Shown here piece after piece: positions 46,383 through 55,574 of a DNA stretch of 64,000 nt (position 1 is the stretch's first letter; every line of letters starts with the position of its first letter). The position numbers and the translations under genes were made by a program. The notes below the pieces were generated by a model. The model worked only from the letters and a program-made list of their open reading frames with translations, did not search any database and had not been told where the DNA came from. Source of the stretch: Saccharopolyspora_C sp047200635 (GTDB lineage: Bacteria > Actinomycetota > Actinomycetes > Mycobacteriales > Pseudonocardiaceae); NCBI RefSeq assembly GCF_047200635.1, contig NZ_JBJZOI010000027.1:5937-69936 (forward strand), given 5' to 3'.

Positions 46383-47143
46383 CCCTCGTAGGACCCGCCG
46401 CCACCGACGCCGACGACGCCGGGCACGTTCGACACCGAGCCGTAGCGCTCGATCGAGTAGCGGGTCGCGGCCACGATGTTGTCCACCGGGTTCCAGATGT
46501 CCTGGTGCCCGGGCAGCGCGTAGGACTCGAAGGTCGGGTCGATGGTCTGCATCAGGCCCTTGGAGGGGGTGCCGGCCGCCGCGTTCGAGTCCCAGGCGTT
46601 CGCGGCCGTCGGGTCGCCGCCGGACTCGTGCTCGATGATCGTGCGCAGCGCCGCCGGGTCCACCTGGTCGCGGGGCACGCCGTGCGCCTCCAGCACCGCG
46701 GTCGCCTGCCCGATCCAGCCGTCGATCGGGTCAGCGGGAACGATGCCCGGACCCGGACCGGTGTTCGGGGGACTCACCGGTCCGGGCGGGACCTGCCCGG
46801 CCACCTCGGCGGCCGGGAGCCCGGGGTCGGCGACCTGCTCGTCGGCGGCGGGCACGGGGGCGGCCGGGGCTCCGGGTGCGGCGACCTGCTCGGCGGCGGG
46901 GGATCCGCCGAGCGCGGCGCTGAGCACTCCGGTGGCGAGGACGGCGGCGCCGAGCTGCGCGCGCCGCATCCTCGGGCTGAGCCGGTGGGGGCCGGCCGCG
47001 GCGTCGTCGCCGATGCTCCGCAGCTCGCGCAGCGCCGGGACCGCCCGTTCGCGCAGGCGCCGCAGCGCGGCCGGGGCCCTGCCTGGCGCGGTGCGGTCGG
47101 GGTCGGACAGGACGTCGGGGAAGGTGTGGTCGGGGGAACTCAC
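46376..47143 (-). CDS. Secreted/anchored lytic-transglycosylase-like protein
   Basis: The 255-residue protein starts with ~65 mostly charged cytoplasmic-type residues, then a hydrophobic segment AQLGAAVLATGVLSAALGG (signal anchor or late signal peptide). A Pro/Ala-rich linker follows, then a C-terminal lysozyme-like SLT domain. The SLT domain has TIIEHESGGDPTAANAWDSN (catalytic Glu), SKGLMQTIDPTF and DIWNPVDNIVAATRYSIERYG. It probably cleaves peptidoglycan glycan strands. The GTG start has no strong ribosome site. The 177-base upstream gap (47144-47320) holds only a 10-bp palindrome GGTATTTACC. Confidence 0.87.
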   Translation of the reverse strand: MSSPDHTFPDVLSDPDRTAPGRAPAALRRLRERAVPALRELRSIGDDAAAGPHRLSPRMRRAQLGAAVLATGVLSAALGGSPAAEQVAAPGAPAAPVPAADEQVADPGLPAAEVAGQVPPGPVSPPNTGPGPGIVPADPIDGWIGQATAVLEAHGVPRDQVDPAALRTIIEHESGGDPTAANAWDSNAAAGTPSKGLMQTIDPTFESYALPGHQDIWNPVDNIVAATRYSIERYGSVSNVPGVVGVGGGGSYEGY

Positions 47144-47320
47144 GAGATCCGACGTTCCCTCACCGCCCGTGCACCTGCATCGCGGTATTTACCTACGCGG
47201 GTACCTGCTTCAGGGGCGTCCGGGGGAACCTGGGACGGCGCCGGTCACGCTCGGTGCCGAAGCGGACGCGAGCGGCGGGTGATCGCCGGGGCGGATCCTT
47301 CCTGCCGAGGTCCCTCCGGG

Positions 47321-49654
47321 TCAAGACGACCGGCGTCCCGCGAGCCATCCGGCGATCTGGGCCCGGGAGGAGAAGTCCAGCTTGGTCAGGATGTGCTGCA
47401 CGTGGCCCTCCACGGTGCGCTGCGCGATGACCAGCGATTCGGCGATCTCCTTGTTCGTGCGGCCCTGCGCGACGAGTTCGGCGATCTCCCGCTCCCGCTT
47501 CGTCAGCGTCGTCACCGCCAACTCGTCCGGCGGCGCCGAGCGGGTAGTGCGCTTGAGCTCCAGCGCGTAGTCCACGGCGGCCTCCGGGGACATCTCGTAG
47601 CCGCGGTCGAAGGCGTCCCGGTAGGCGCGCTCGCCCAGCTCCCGGCGGGTCCCCGTCTCGTGCTCCTCGTGCAGGGCGCGGAACGTCCCGAAGAACTCCG
47701 GCGCCGCCCGGACCGCGTCCCACACCGCCGCGGCCGCTCCGAACAACCGCGCCGCCCGCTCGTCGCGGCCCAGCCCGTGCGCGATCCAGGCCAGGATGTC
47801 GATGGTGAACGCGCTGGAGAGCCGGTTGTCCAGGGTGCGCTGCAACCGCAGCGCTTCCTTCGCCGCCGTCTCCGCCCGCGCCGAGGCACCCCGGATGATC
47901 TCGATCTGCGCGCAGCCCCACAACGCCGCCGATCGCCAGAACAGCTCACCCCGCGCCATCGACTCCTCGACGCACTCCCGCAGCAGCGCGATCCCCCGGT
48001 CGTGCTCTCCGAGCAGGCCTGTGACCAGGCCCAGCGCCGAGAGAGCGAACCACTCCCCGGACGGGTCCTCGACCGACCGGAAGCTCTCCAACGCCTCGCC
48101 CAGCAGCCGCTGCGCCGAATCGAGATCGTCGTGGAAGAACGCCGCCAGGCCCCGGATCTGCGCCACGTAAGCCAGGTCGAACTCGTCCTGGTGCTCGTCG
48201 GCCAGCTCCGCCGCCTCGTCCAGCAGCCGCTCGGCGGCCGCGGTGTCGCCGTGCAGCAGCGCGAACCAGGCGTTCGCCCGCAGGCCCGACACCCGCTCCG
48301 GTGCGTCGGGCGCGACGTGCGCCAACGCCATCTCCAGCCAGTGCCGCGCCTCCCCGTTGAGCCCGCGGACGCCCCAGAACGGGGTGAGTCGCGACGCCAT
48401 CCGCAGCGCGATCGGCGCGGTGCCCGGCCGGTGCGCGGCCGTGTCCAGCGCCAGCCGCAGGTTGTCCAGGTCCAGCCGCAGCTCCCGCACCCACGCCACC
48501 TGGTTGGGCCCCGGCCAGTCGATCGCGAACCGCTCCACGACCTCGGCGTACCAGTCCCGGTGCCGGTCCAGCACCCGCTGCCGCTCCCCGGAGGCCACCA
48601 GCCGCTCGTGCCCGTAGTCGCGCAGCGCGTGCAGCAACCGGAACCGCACCTCGTCGCCCTCCTGCTCGCGCATCAGGATCGACTGGTCCACCAGGGAGTG
48701 CATCGCTCCCAGCACGTCCACCCGGCTCAGCCCGTTCCTGGCGACGTGCTCGGCGGCGCCCAGCGCGAAGCTGCCCGCGAACACCGAGACCCGCGCCCAC
48801 GCCATCCGGTCCTGCTCCGAGCACAGCTCGTAGCTCCAGTCCACCATCGCCCGCAGGCTCTGCTGCCGCGCCGGGGCGCCGCGCCGACCCTCGCTGAGCA
48901 GGGCGTAGCGCTCCACCAGCCGTTCCTCCAGCTGGGGCAGCGACAGGGACCGCAGCCGCACCGCCGCCAGCTCGATCGCCAGCGGATTGCCGTCCAACCG
49001 GGCGCACAGCCGCATCAGGACCGCGCCGTCCTCCTCGCTCACCTCGAAGTCCGGCACCGTGGCCCGCGCCCGGTCCAGGAACAGCCGCACCGAGGAGAAC
49101 TGCTCGTGGGAACCGGGCGGCGGCGGATCGTCCAGGTCCGGCATCTGCAACGGCGGCACCACCGCCGTCGCCTCCCCGGCCACGCCCAGCGACTGCCTGC
49201 TGGTGGCGAGGATCCGCACGCCCGGGCACCAGCGCAGCACCGAATCCACGAACAGCGCGGCGTCCTCGATGACGTGCTCGCAGTTGTCCAGCACGAGCAA
49301 CATCTCGCGGTGCCGGAGGTGCTCGACCACGGAGTCCACGTCGGCGCCGGAGGAGGGGCCACCGAGGCTGAGCTGCTCGATCGCGGCCTCGGCGATCAGC
49401 GCGCCGTCCCGGAGATCCTCCAGGCTCACGCACCACGCCTTGTCCCGGAAGTTGCGCCGCATGCTGCCCGCCACCCGCAGCGCCAGCCGGGTCTTGCCGA
49501 CCCCGCCCTGCCCGGTGAGCGTCACCAGCCGGGACTCGGCGAGCAGCCGCTTGGTCCGGGTGATCTCGTGCCGCCGGCCGACGAAGCTGGTGACGTCGAC
49601 CGGTAGGTTGCCCGCCGACTCGCGGACGCGGGCCGAGCGCGCGCTGGAGACCAC
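47321..49654 (-). CDS. LuxR-family regulator with NB-ARC ATPase and TPR-like region
   Basis: The 777-residue protein has an NB-ARC/AAA-type nucleotide site (LTGQGGVGKTRLALRV, Walker B LLVLDNCEHV, ILATSRQSL, CARLDGNPLAIELAA), a long helical repeat region (~residues 380-680), and a C-terminal LuxR helix-turn-helix. The HTH reads LTKREREIAELVAQGRTNKEIAESLVIAQRTVEGHVQHIL. Such STAND-type regulators are common in actinomycetes and respond to unknown signals. No neighbouring biosynthetic cluster suggests its target. GTG start; the 210-base gap 49655-49864 to the divergent gene shows nothing clear. Confidence 0.92.
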   Translation of the reverse strand: MVSSARSARVRESAGNLPVDVTSFVGRRHEITRTKRLLAESRLVTLTGQGGVGKTRLALRVAGSMRRNFRDKAWCVSLEDLRDGALIAEAAIEQLSLGGPSSGADVDSVVEHLRHREMLLVLDNCEHVIEDAALFVDSVLRWCPGVRILATSRQSLGVAGEATAVVPPLQMPDLDDPPPPGSHEQFSSVRLFLDRARATVPDFEVSEEDGAVLMRLCARLDGNPLAIELAAVRLRSLSLPQLEERLVERYALLSEGRRGAPARQQSLRAMVDWSYELCSEQDRMAWARVSVFAGSFALGAAEHVARNGLSRVDVLGAMHSLVDQSILMREQEGDEVRFRLLHALRDYGHERLVASGERQRVLDRHRDWYAEVVERFAIDWPGPNQVAWVRELRLDLDNLRLALDTAAHRPGTAPIALRMASRLTPFWGVRGLNGEARHWLEMALAHVAPDAPERVSGLRANAWFALLHGDTAAAERLLDEAAELADEHQDEFDLAYVAQIRGLAAFFHDDLDSAQRLLGEALESFRSVEDPSGEWFALSALGLVTGLLGEHDRGIALLRECVEESMARGELFWRSAALWGCAQIEIIRGASARAETAAKEALRLQRTLDNRLSSAFTIDILAWIAHGLGRDERAARLFGAAAAVWDAVRAAPEFFGTFRALHEEHETGTRRELGERAYRDAFDRGYEMSPEAAVDYALELKRTTRSAPPDELAVTTLTKREREIAELVAQGRTNKEIAESLVIAQRTVEGHVQHILTKLDFSSRAQIAGWLAGRRSS

Positions 49655-49864
49655 GCCCTGAGCCTAACCCCGTTCTCCGCCCACCGTCGGAGCGATCTTG
49701 CAGGTCAGGGCCTCGCGCCGTCGAGCAGGCCCGGGCGAGATCGATGCGCCGGGCACCCGGCACCTGCCGCGGGAACGCGGTGGGAGTCCCGGTGCGACCG
49801 CGTTCTCCGGCCGGGCGCGGAAAACCGGGGGCGGGATGTCGGTGCCGGGTGCGAGGCTGCGCGC

Positions 49865-50446
49865 ATGGGAACCGATGCCAAGGACGACCTGCACGAGTAC
49901 CTGCGCGCCGCGCGGCAGGCCCTGCTGTGGAAGCTCGACGGGCTCTCCGACTACGACGTCCGGCGGCCGCTGACGGCGACCGGGACCAACCTGCTCGGTC
50001 TGCTCAAGCACGTCGCCAGCGTCGGGGTCGAGTACTTCGGGACGGTGCTCGGCCGTCCCTTCCCGGAGCCGATGCCGTGGATCCAGAACGGCGGCGAGGC
50101 CAACGAGGACATGCACGCCTCCGCCGAGGAGTCCCGCGAGCAGATCATCGCGTTCTGGCACCGGGCCTGGGCGCACGCCGACGCGACCATCGAGGCCCTG
50201 CCCCTGGACGCCCCGGGCCGGGTGCCGTGGTGGCCACCGGAACGCGCGGAGATCACGATGCACCGGCTGCTGGTGCACGTGCTGGAGGAGGTCGCTCGGC
50301 ACGCGGGCCACGCCGACATCGTCCGCGAACTCGTCGACGGCGCCGCGGGCAGGCGGGAGGGCAGCAGCAACCTGCCCGAGCACGACCAGGCGTGGTGGAC
50401 TGACTACCACGACCGGCTGGAGGAGATCGCCCGCGCGAGCCGCTAG
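49865..50446 (+). CDS. DinB-superfamily protein (DUF664 type)
   Basis: The 193-residue four-helix-bundle protein has LLGLLKHVASVGVEYFG and LLVHVLEEVARHAGHADIVRE, whose histidines form the DinB metal site. Actinobacterial relatives include mycothiol-dependent enzymes, but a specific thiol-transfer role cannot be deduced. The stop overlaps that of the convergent AlkD-like gene by 4 bases. Confidence 0.87.
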   Translation: MGTDAKDDLHEYLRAARQALLWKLDGLSDYDVRRPLTATGTNLLGLLKHVASVGVEYFGTVLGRPFPEPMPWIQNGGEANEDMHASAEESREQIIAFWHRAWAHADATIEALPLDAPGRVPWWPPERAEITMHRLLVHVLEEVARHAGHADIVRELVDGAAGRREGSSNLPEHDQAWWTDYHDRLEEIARASR

Positions 50447-51114
50447 GCCCGCTGCCTGCGACGCACCATCTCCGCGATCCAGACCGGCGCGTACGGGGAC
50501 GTGCAGTTCGGCGGCGTCGGGTAGTCCTTGAGCACTTCCAGCCGCTGCCCGATGTCGATCGCCCGCTCCCGGAGCTCGGGGTGCTCGATCCCGATCCACG
50601 CGAGGCAGTGGTTCATCGCCCACTGCAACCGGTCCGGTGCATCCCGCATCCGCTCCTCGATCACGTCGAGCAGCCCCGGCAGGTCGAGGCCGTCCGGAGC
50701 CTTCGCCACCCGGTCCGCGGTCAGCCGCCACCCGGCGCTGGCCACCACGGGATCCGGGTCGGCGGACCAGACGAGGCGCAACCGCTCGGCGTGCGGGCTC
50801 TTCTTCACCGCGGTGCCCACGAGCCAGTCGTGCACCTTCGGGGTGCGTGCCGCGCGCAGCATCGCGTCCAGCTCCGCGGGCTCGAACTCCTTGGGGCGGC
50901 AGATCAGGATCGCCACCAACCGCGCCGCGGAATCGCCGGTGTCCCACAGCGCGAGCGCGAGCTCGTGCTGCGTCTTCAGCCGCTTCGCGATCGCGCGCAG
51001 CTTCCCGAGGTTCACCCCGTGGTCGTCGCCGTGCCGCTGGTTCACGGCGCGCGCCTTCGGGTCCTCCAGCTCGGCGAGTTCGGCCATCACCTCGGCCACC
51101 GTCGTCCCGGGCAC
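50443..51114 (-). CDS. AlkD-like DNA alkylation repair protein (HEAT-repeat)
   Basis: The 223-residue all-helical protein resembles the AlkC/AlkD HEAT-like family. Family-like segments are NLGKLRAIAKRLKTQHELALALWDTGDSAARLVAILICRP, KVHDWLVGTAVKKSPH and MNHCLAWIGIEHPELRERAIDIG. AlkD glycosylases remove bulky or cationic alkylated bases without base flipping. Whether this member is an active glycosylase is not known. GTG start follows GGAGG. Confidence 0.85.
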   Translation of the reverse strand: MPGTTVAEVMAELAELEDPKARAVNQRHGDDHGVNLGKLRAIAKRLKTQHELALALWDTGDSAARLVAILICRPKEFEPAELDAMLRAARTPKVHDWLVGTAVKKSPHAERLRLVWSADPDPVVASAGWRLTADRVAKAPDGLDLPGLLDVIEERMRDAPDRLQWAMNHCLAWIGIEHPELRERAIDIGQRLEVLKDYPTPPNCTSPYAPVWIAEMVRRRQRA

Positions 51115-51224
51115 TTCGGCCTCCGATCGCGCGAGAGTGGCTGCGTCCGTCGTCGCGACCCTACGTCGCCGATCCCTGCCCGAGGGCGCGTCACCAGGTG
51201 TGATGTCCCCGATCCGGGGCCGCT

Positions 51225-51230
51225 TAGGCT
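51225..51230 (+). promoter_or_regulatory. -10 element for leaderless DUF2461 transcript
   Basis: TAGGCT, six bases, then the ATG at 51237, the same hexamer and spacing as at hisF. No ribosome site is present. Confidence 0.5.
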
Positions 51231-51236
51231 GGTTCC

Positions 51237-51914
51237 ATGCGGTTCGAGGGTTTCGGCGACGGCGCGGTCGAGTTCTACGAGGGCCTGGAGGCCGACAACT
51301 CCAAGGCCTACTGGGCCGACCAGCTGACCACGTATCGCGAGCACGTGCGCGCTCCGATGGAGGCGCTGCTCGCCGAGCTCGAACCCGAGTTCGCCGCCGG
51401 GGTCGGCTCGGGCGGCGCGCCCGGCAGGGGAAAGGTGTTCCGGCCGCACCGGGACGTGCGGTTCAGCGCCGACAAGGCGCCGTACAAGACCCACTGCGGG
51501 GCGGTGATCGAGGCCGGGCGCGGCGGTGGCGCCTACTACGTCGAGATCAGCGCCGCGGGAATGCTCGTCGCGGGCGGCTGCTTCCACGCCGAACCGGACC
51601 AGCTGGCCCGGTACCGGGCGGCGGTGGACGAGCCGCTGCACGGCGAGCGGTTGACGGAGATCGTCGACGCGCTGGGCCCGCGCTGGGAGCTCGCCGGCGA
51701 CGTCCTCGCCACCCGGCCCCGCGGCGTGCCCGCCGACCACCCGCGCCTGGAGCTGCTGCGGCACCGCACCCTCCACGCGGTGCGGCGCTGGGAGCCGGAC
51801 GACTTGCTGCACGAGCGGGGTTGCCTCGCCCGGGTGCGCAGGGGCTGGCGTGAGCTGCGCGAGCTCAACCGGTGGTGCGCCGACCACGTGGGACCGAGCG
51901 AACGGCGGCGATGA
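51237..51914 (+). CDS. DUF2461 domain protein
   Basis: The 225-residue protein matches the DUF2461 pattern: DNSKAYWADQLTTYREHVRAPMEALLAEL near the N-terminus, then VFRPHRDVRFSADKAPYKTHCGAV, YYVEISAAGMLVAGGCF and a basic C-terminal helix. The family is widespread and uncharacterised. The last 50 bases overlap the convergent VanZ-like gene. Confidence 0.88.
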   Translation: MRFEGFGDGAVEFYEGLEADNSKAYWADQLTTYREHVRAPMEALLAELEPEFAAGVGSGGAPGRGKVFRPHRDVRFSADKAPYKTHCGAVIEAGRGGGAYYVEISAAGMLVAGGCFHAEPDQLARYRAAVDEPLHGERLTEIVDALGPRWELAGDVLATRPRGVPADHPRLELLRHRTLHAVRRWEPDDLLHERGCLARVRRGWRELRELNRWCADHVGPSERRR

Positions 51915-52233
51915 TCAGCAGACCGGCCACCGCGCCGAGCACGTCGACGAGCCCGTCCGCCAGGTCGCCGCTGCGTCCGAGCGGCAGCACCGCCTGCAGG
52001 GTCTCGGACAGCGCCGCGTAGCCGATCAGCCCGGCGGCCAGCGGCAGCGGACGGACCCGGGCCGCCCGGCCCGTGCACGCCAAGGCGAGGAACAGCGCGA
52101 AGTGCACCACCTTGTCGGTGCCCGGCGGCGCCGAGGGCACCCCCGAGGCGGGGGTGAACAAGATGATCAGACTGATCGCGACGGTCGCTCCGAAGAGCAG
52201 CTGAGCGGGCCGTGGCCTGGAATGATTCAGCAC
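51865..52233 (-). CDS. VanZ-like membrane protein
   Basis: The ~122-residue protein has four helices: LLFGATVAISLIILFTP, VVHFALFLALACTG, AAGLIGYAALSETLQAVLP and DVLGAVAGLLIIAAV. The DKVVHFALF, SETLQ and GRSGDLADGLVDVLGA signatures are those of the VanZ family. VanZ gives low teicoplanin resistance in enterococci, but this superfamily is broad and no glycopeptide genes are nearby. The GTG at 52233 is a reasonable start; the frame stays open to an ATG at 52278. Confidence 0.83.
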   Translation of the reverse strand: MLNHSRPRPAQLLFGATVAISLIILFTPASGVPSAPPGTDKVVHFALFLALACTGRAARVRPLPLAAGLIGYAALSETLQAVLPLGRSGDLADGLVDVLGAVAGLLIIAAVRSVPRGRRTTG

Positions 52234-52272
52234 CGCAAGATCCCGATCGGTTCGATTCCCGGTGGCTGCGTA

Positions 52273-52300
52273 TTCCACGCTCGGCCGGAGAGACTAGGCT
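52273..52300 (+). promoter_or_regulatory. Promoter for pyk
   Basis: TTCCAC (52273-52278), 16 bases, TAGGCT (52295-52300), then eight bases to the pyk GTG. The transcript is probably leaderless. Confidence 0.5.
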
Positions 52301-52308
52301 GACCCAAC

Positions 52309-53730
52309 GTGAGTCGACGAGCCAAGATCGTTTGTACCATGGGCCCCGCCACCGCTTCATCGGAGAAGGTGGCCGAGCTCGTCAGCAGCGGAATGGACGT
52401 CGCCAGGTTGAACTTCAGCCACGGCAGCCACGGCGACCACCAGCAGGTGTACGACCTGGTTCGGGCCGCCGCCAAGGAGAGCGGCCGCGCCGTGGGCATC
52501 CTCGCCGACCTGCAAGGGCCGAAGATCCGCCTCGGCAAGTTCGCGGACGGTCCGGTCGAGTGGAACACCGGCGACGTCGTGCGAATCACGATCGACGACG
52601 TGCAAGGCACCCGCGATCGCGTTTCCACCACTTACAAGGGGTTGGCCGCCGACGCCAAGGTCGGCGACCGCGTCCTGGTCGACGACGGCAAGGTCGGCCT
52701 GACCGTCTCCGCCGTCGAGGGCAACGACGTCGTCCTGGACGTCGTCGAGGGCGGCCCGGTGTCCGACAACAAGGGCCTGTCCATGCCCGGCATGGACGTC
52801 TCGGTGCCCGCCATGTCCGACAAGGACGTTCAGGACCTGGAGTTCGCGCTGCAGCTCGGCGTGGACTTCATCGCGCTGTCGTTCGTGCGCAGCCCCGCCG
52901 ACATCGACCTCGTCCACCAGGTGATGGACCGCGTCGGCCGCCGTCTTCCGGTGATCGCGAAGCTGGAGAAGCCGGAGGCCGTGGACAACCTGGAGGCCAT
53001 CGTCCTGGCCTTCGACGGTGTCATGGTCGCCCGCGGTGACCTGGGCGTGGAGCTCCCCCTCGAGCACGTGCCGTTGGTGCAGAAGAAGGCGATCCGGATC
53101 GCCCGGGAGAACGCGAAACCGGTCATCGTCGCGACCCAGATGCTCGACTCGATGATCCACAACTCGCGTCCGACCCGGGCCGAGACCTCCGACGTCGCCA
53201 ACGCCGTGCTGGACGGGACCGACGCGGTGATGCTCTCCGGTGAGACCAGCGTCGGCGACTACCCCATCGAGACCGTGCAGACCATGGCCCGGATCGTCGA
53301 AGCGGTCGAGGCCGGTTCGCCGACCCCGCCGCCGCTGAGCCACGTGCCGCGCACCAAGCGGGGCGTCATCTCCTACGCGGCGCGCGACATCGGGGAGCGG
53401 CTCAGCGCCAAGGCGCTGGTGGCGTTCAGCCAGTCCGGCGACACCGTGCGCAGGCTCGCCCGGTTGCACACCCGGCTGCCGCTGCTCGCGTTCACGCCGG
53501 AGGAATCCGTCCGCAGTCAGCTCTCTCTCACTTGGGGGACGGAGACGTTCCTCGTGCCTAAGGTGGACACGACCGACCAGATGGTCCGGCAGGTGGACCA
53601 GGCGATGTTGTCGCTCGGGCGGTCGCAGCGCGGGGACATGGTCGTCGTGGTGGCGGGGTCGCCGCCGGGGACCGTGGGATCCACGAACCTGATCCGGGTG
53701 CACCGCCTCGGCGAAGAAGACCACGTCTGA
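52309..53730 (+). CDS. pyk: Pyruvate kinase
   Basis: This glycolytic enzyme transfers phosphate from phosphoenolpyruvate to ADP. The 473-residue protein has SRRAKIVCTMGPATAS, RLNFSHGSHGDH, DLQGPKIRLG, the catalytic Lys/Glu region VIAKLEKPEAVDNLEAIV, MVARGDLGVELPLEHVP, TQMLDSMIHNSRPTRAETSDVANAVLDGTDAVMLSGET and the C-terminal allosteric domain. The GTG at 52309 matches the conserved N-terminus. It stands alone between a leaderless-type promoter and a hairpin. Confidence 0.97.
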   Translation: MSRRAKIVCTMGPATASSEKVAELVSSGMDVARLNFSHGSHGDHQQVYDLVRAAAKESGRAVGILADLQGPKIRLGKFADGPVEWNTGDVVRITIDDVQGTRDRVSTTYKGLAADAKVGDRVLVDDGKVGLTVSAVEGNDVVLDVVEGGPVSDNKGLSMPGMDVSVPAMSDKDVQDLEFALQLGVDFIALSFVRSPADIDLVHQVMDRVGRRLPVIAKLEKPEAVDNLEAIVLAFDGVMVARGDLGVELPLEHVPLVQKKAIRIARENAKPVIVATQMLDSMIHNSRPTRAETSDVANAVLDGTDAVMLSGETSVGDYPIETVQTMARIVEAVEAGSPTPPPLSHVPRTKRGVISYAARDIGERLSAKALVAFSQSGDTVRRLARLHTRLPLLAFTPEESVRSQLSLTWGTETFLVPKVDTTDQMVRQVDQAMLSLGRSQRGDMVVVVAGSPPGTVGSTNLIRVHRLGEEDHV

Positions 53731-53760
53731 TCCGAGCTCGGTCCCGCGACGTCGAACGGC

Positions 53761-53795
53761 CGCGGGCGGGAACCAGCGGCGCTTCCCGTCCCGCG
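53761..53795 (+). terminator. Hairpin after pyk
   Basis: CGCGGG and GGGAA (53761-53772) pair with TTCCC and CCCGCG (53783-53795) around a small internal loop. It lies between pyk and the thioesterase gene. Confidence 0.55.
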
Positions 53796-53824
53796 CACCC
53801 CTCGATCTCGCATGAGGAGCAGAA

Positions 53825-54763
53825 GTGACCGAAGCGGCACGGGCCGCGGCCGCCGATCCGGCTGGCCAGCACATCGACAGCTCGGTTCCGGTGGACGTCA
53901 ACGGCGTGCCGCACGGGCAGCCGGTGCTGGACCGGTTGATCGCGCTGCTGGACCTGGAGCGGATCGAGGAGAACATCTTCCGCGGGGTCAGCCCCGCCGA
54001 GTCACCGGTGCGGGTCTTCGGCGGCCAGGTCGCCGGGCAGGCGCTCGTCGCCGCCGGGCGCACGGTGCCGGAGGACCGGCCGGTGCACTCGCTGCACGCC
54101 TACTTCATCCGACCCGGTGATCCCAGCGTCCCGATCGTCTACGAGGTGGACCGCACCCGGGACGGCCGGTCGTTCACGACCCGCCGGGTGGTTGCGGTGC
54201 AGCGCGGCAAGCCGATCTTCTCGTTGTCGGCCTCCTTCCAGCTGGTGGAGGAGGGCATCGACCACGCCGAGCCGATGCCGGACGTCCCGGACCCGGAGTC
54301 CTTGCCGACCTACGGCGAGCAGGTGGGCGGCCTGCTGGCGGAACTGGGCGGGCAGGCCTATCAGCCCCGGCCGATCGACGTCCGCTACGTGACCCCTCCA
54401 CCGTGGGTCAAGTCCGAGGACCGGGCGGCGCGCAGCCAGGTGTGGATGCGCGCGGACGGCACCTTGCCCGACGACGAGCTGCTGCACGTGTGCATGGCCG
54501 CGTTCGCCTCCGACCTGACCTTGCTGGATTCGGTGCTGGTGCGCCACGGCGTCTACTGGATGATGGACAAGGTCTCCGGCGCCAGCCTGGACCACGCGAT
54601 GTGGTTCCACCGCCCGTTCCGCGCCGACGAGTGGTTGCTCTACGACTGCGCCTCGCCGAGCGCTTCGGGTGCGCGCGGCCTGGCGACCGGCCGGTTCTTC
54701 GCCCAGGACGGCACCCTGGTGGCCACTGTCGTTCAGGAAGGCCTGCTCCGGGTCTTGGACTGA
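53825..54763 (+). CDS. tesB: Acyl-CoA thioesterase II (TesB)
   Basis: TesB hydrolyses medium- and long-chain acyl-CoAs. The 312-residue double-hotdog protein has FRGVSPAESPVRVFGGQVAGQALVAAGRTV, VHSLHAYFIRPGDPSVPIVYEVDRTRDGRSFTTRRVVAVQ and the catalytic Asp-Gln-Thr network region LDSVLVRHG and SLDHAMWFHRPFRADEWLLYD. The closing segment GLATGRFFAQDGTLVATVVQEGLLR is also typical. A GAGGAG ribosome site precedes the GTG. A very strong hairpin follows. Confidence 0.94.
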   Translation: MTEAARAAAADPAGQHIDSSVPVDVNGVPHGQPVLDRLIALLDLERIEENIFRGVSPAESPVRVFGGQVAGQALVAAGRTVPEDRPVHSLHAYFIRPGDPSVPIVYEVDRTRDGRSFTTRRVVAVQRGKPIFSLSASFQLVEEGIDHAEPMPDVPDPESLPTYGEQVGGLLAELGGQAYQPRPIDVRYVTPPPWVKSEDRAARSQVWMRADGTLPDDELLHVCMAAFASDLTLLDSVLVRHGVYWMMDKVSGASLDHAMWFHRPFRADEWLLYDCASPSASGARGLATGRFFAQDGTLVATVVQEGLLRVLD

Positions 54764-54773
54764 CCGGCGTCCG

Positions 54774-54822
54774 CTCGTGAAAGGGGGCCTCCCGCTTGGC
54801 GCGGGAGGCCCCCTTTCACGAG
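54774..54822. terminator. 22-bp perfect hairpin after tesB
   Basis: Arms 54774-54795 and 54801-54822 are exactly complementary with a 5-base loop, beginning 11 bases past the tesB stop. It is the strongest inverted repeat seen in the window. It lies between convergent genes and can act both ways. Confidence 0.85.
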
Positions 54823-54905
54823 TGGTCAGGTGGCGCGCAGCTCGACGCGGCCCCGCCGTGTCGGCCGGGAGCGGTGGTGAACACCCGTCACGTGCTGTGC
54901 CGCGC

Positions 54906-55574
54906 TCATGCTCCGGCCGGGGCGGCCAGCGCGTCGGCGATCGGGGTGTCGCCGCTGGTCAGGTCGAACGCCCGGTCCAAGCTGGACGGCTCGTCGAGGG
55001 CCGCCGCGGCGACGGCCGCGACGTCCGCGCGGGGAACGGTGCGCGGTGTCCCCGGTGCGATGTCGAGCCGGTTCGCGAGCCGGACCAGCCCGGTCCCGGG
55101 GTCGTCGGTGAGGCCACCGGGGCGCAGGATCGTCCATCCCATCCCGGACTCGACGAGCGCCTGATCGGAGATCTGCTTCGCCCGCAGCACCCGGTGCAGG
55201 AATTCGGGGCCCTCGTCCGGGCGGTCCGCGAACAGCGAGGACACCTGGACGAACCGGGTGATGCCGGCCTTCTGCGCCGCCCGCACGGCGTTGATGGCGC
55301 CGTCCCGGTCCACGGCCTCGGCGAGTCCCGGCTGCGGGTCGCTGGCGGCCGCCGCGTTGATCACGACGTCCGATCCGGCGAGTGCCTCGGCCAGCTCCTC
55401 GGTCTCCGCGCGCAGGTCGGCGAGCACCGCGTCGGCACCCCGCGCCCGCACCTCCTCCAGCGCGGCCGGGCGGCGCACCGCGCCGCGCACGGTCGCGCCT
55501 CGCCCGAGCAGTTCACCCACGATCAGCGCACCGGTCTTCCCGGTGGCACCGAGCACGGTCACCAGCATCGTCAT
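54906..55574 (-). CDS. NAD(P)-binding atypical SDR, NmrA-like
   Basis: The 222-residue protein has the nucleotide loop VLGATGKTGALIVGELLGRG, then DVVINAAAAS, ITRFVQVSS and GMGWTILRPGGLTDD, the pattern of atypical short-chain dehydrogenases of the NmrA/SDR_a5 group. These include quinone reductase-like and regulatory proteins. The ATG at 55574 has AAGGAG five bases upstream. It lies downstream of the FAD monooxygenase gene on the same strand, and the two may form an operon under the MarR regulator. Confidence 0.87.
   Translation of the reverse strand: MTMLVTVLGATGKTGALIVGELLGRGATVRGAVRRPAALEEVRARGADAVLADLRAETEELAEALAGSDVVINAAAASDPQPGLAEAVDRDGAINAVRAAQKAGITRFVQVSSLFADRPDEGPEFLHRVLRAKQISDQALVESGMGWTILRPGGLTDDPGTGLVRLANRLDIAPGTPRTVPRADVAAVAAAALDEPSSLDRAFDLTSGDTPIADALAAPAGA

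Noticed and set aside
47144..47320. c-di-AMP (ydaO) riboswitch before the transglycosylase-like gene
   Set aside because: Such switches precede cell-wall hydrolase genes in actinomycetes, but the conserved GGGGTGAAT-type motifs are missing; only a short palindrome is seen.
51865..52233. Glycopeptide-resistance locus from the VanZ-like gene
   Set aside because: No vanHAX, vanRS or related genes are nearby, and the VanZ fold is common in proteins without a resistance role.
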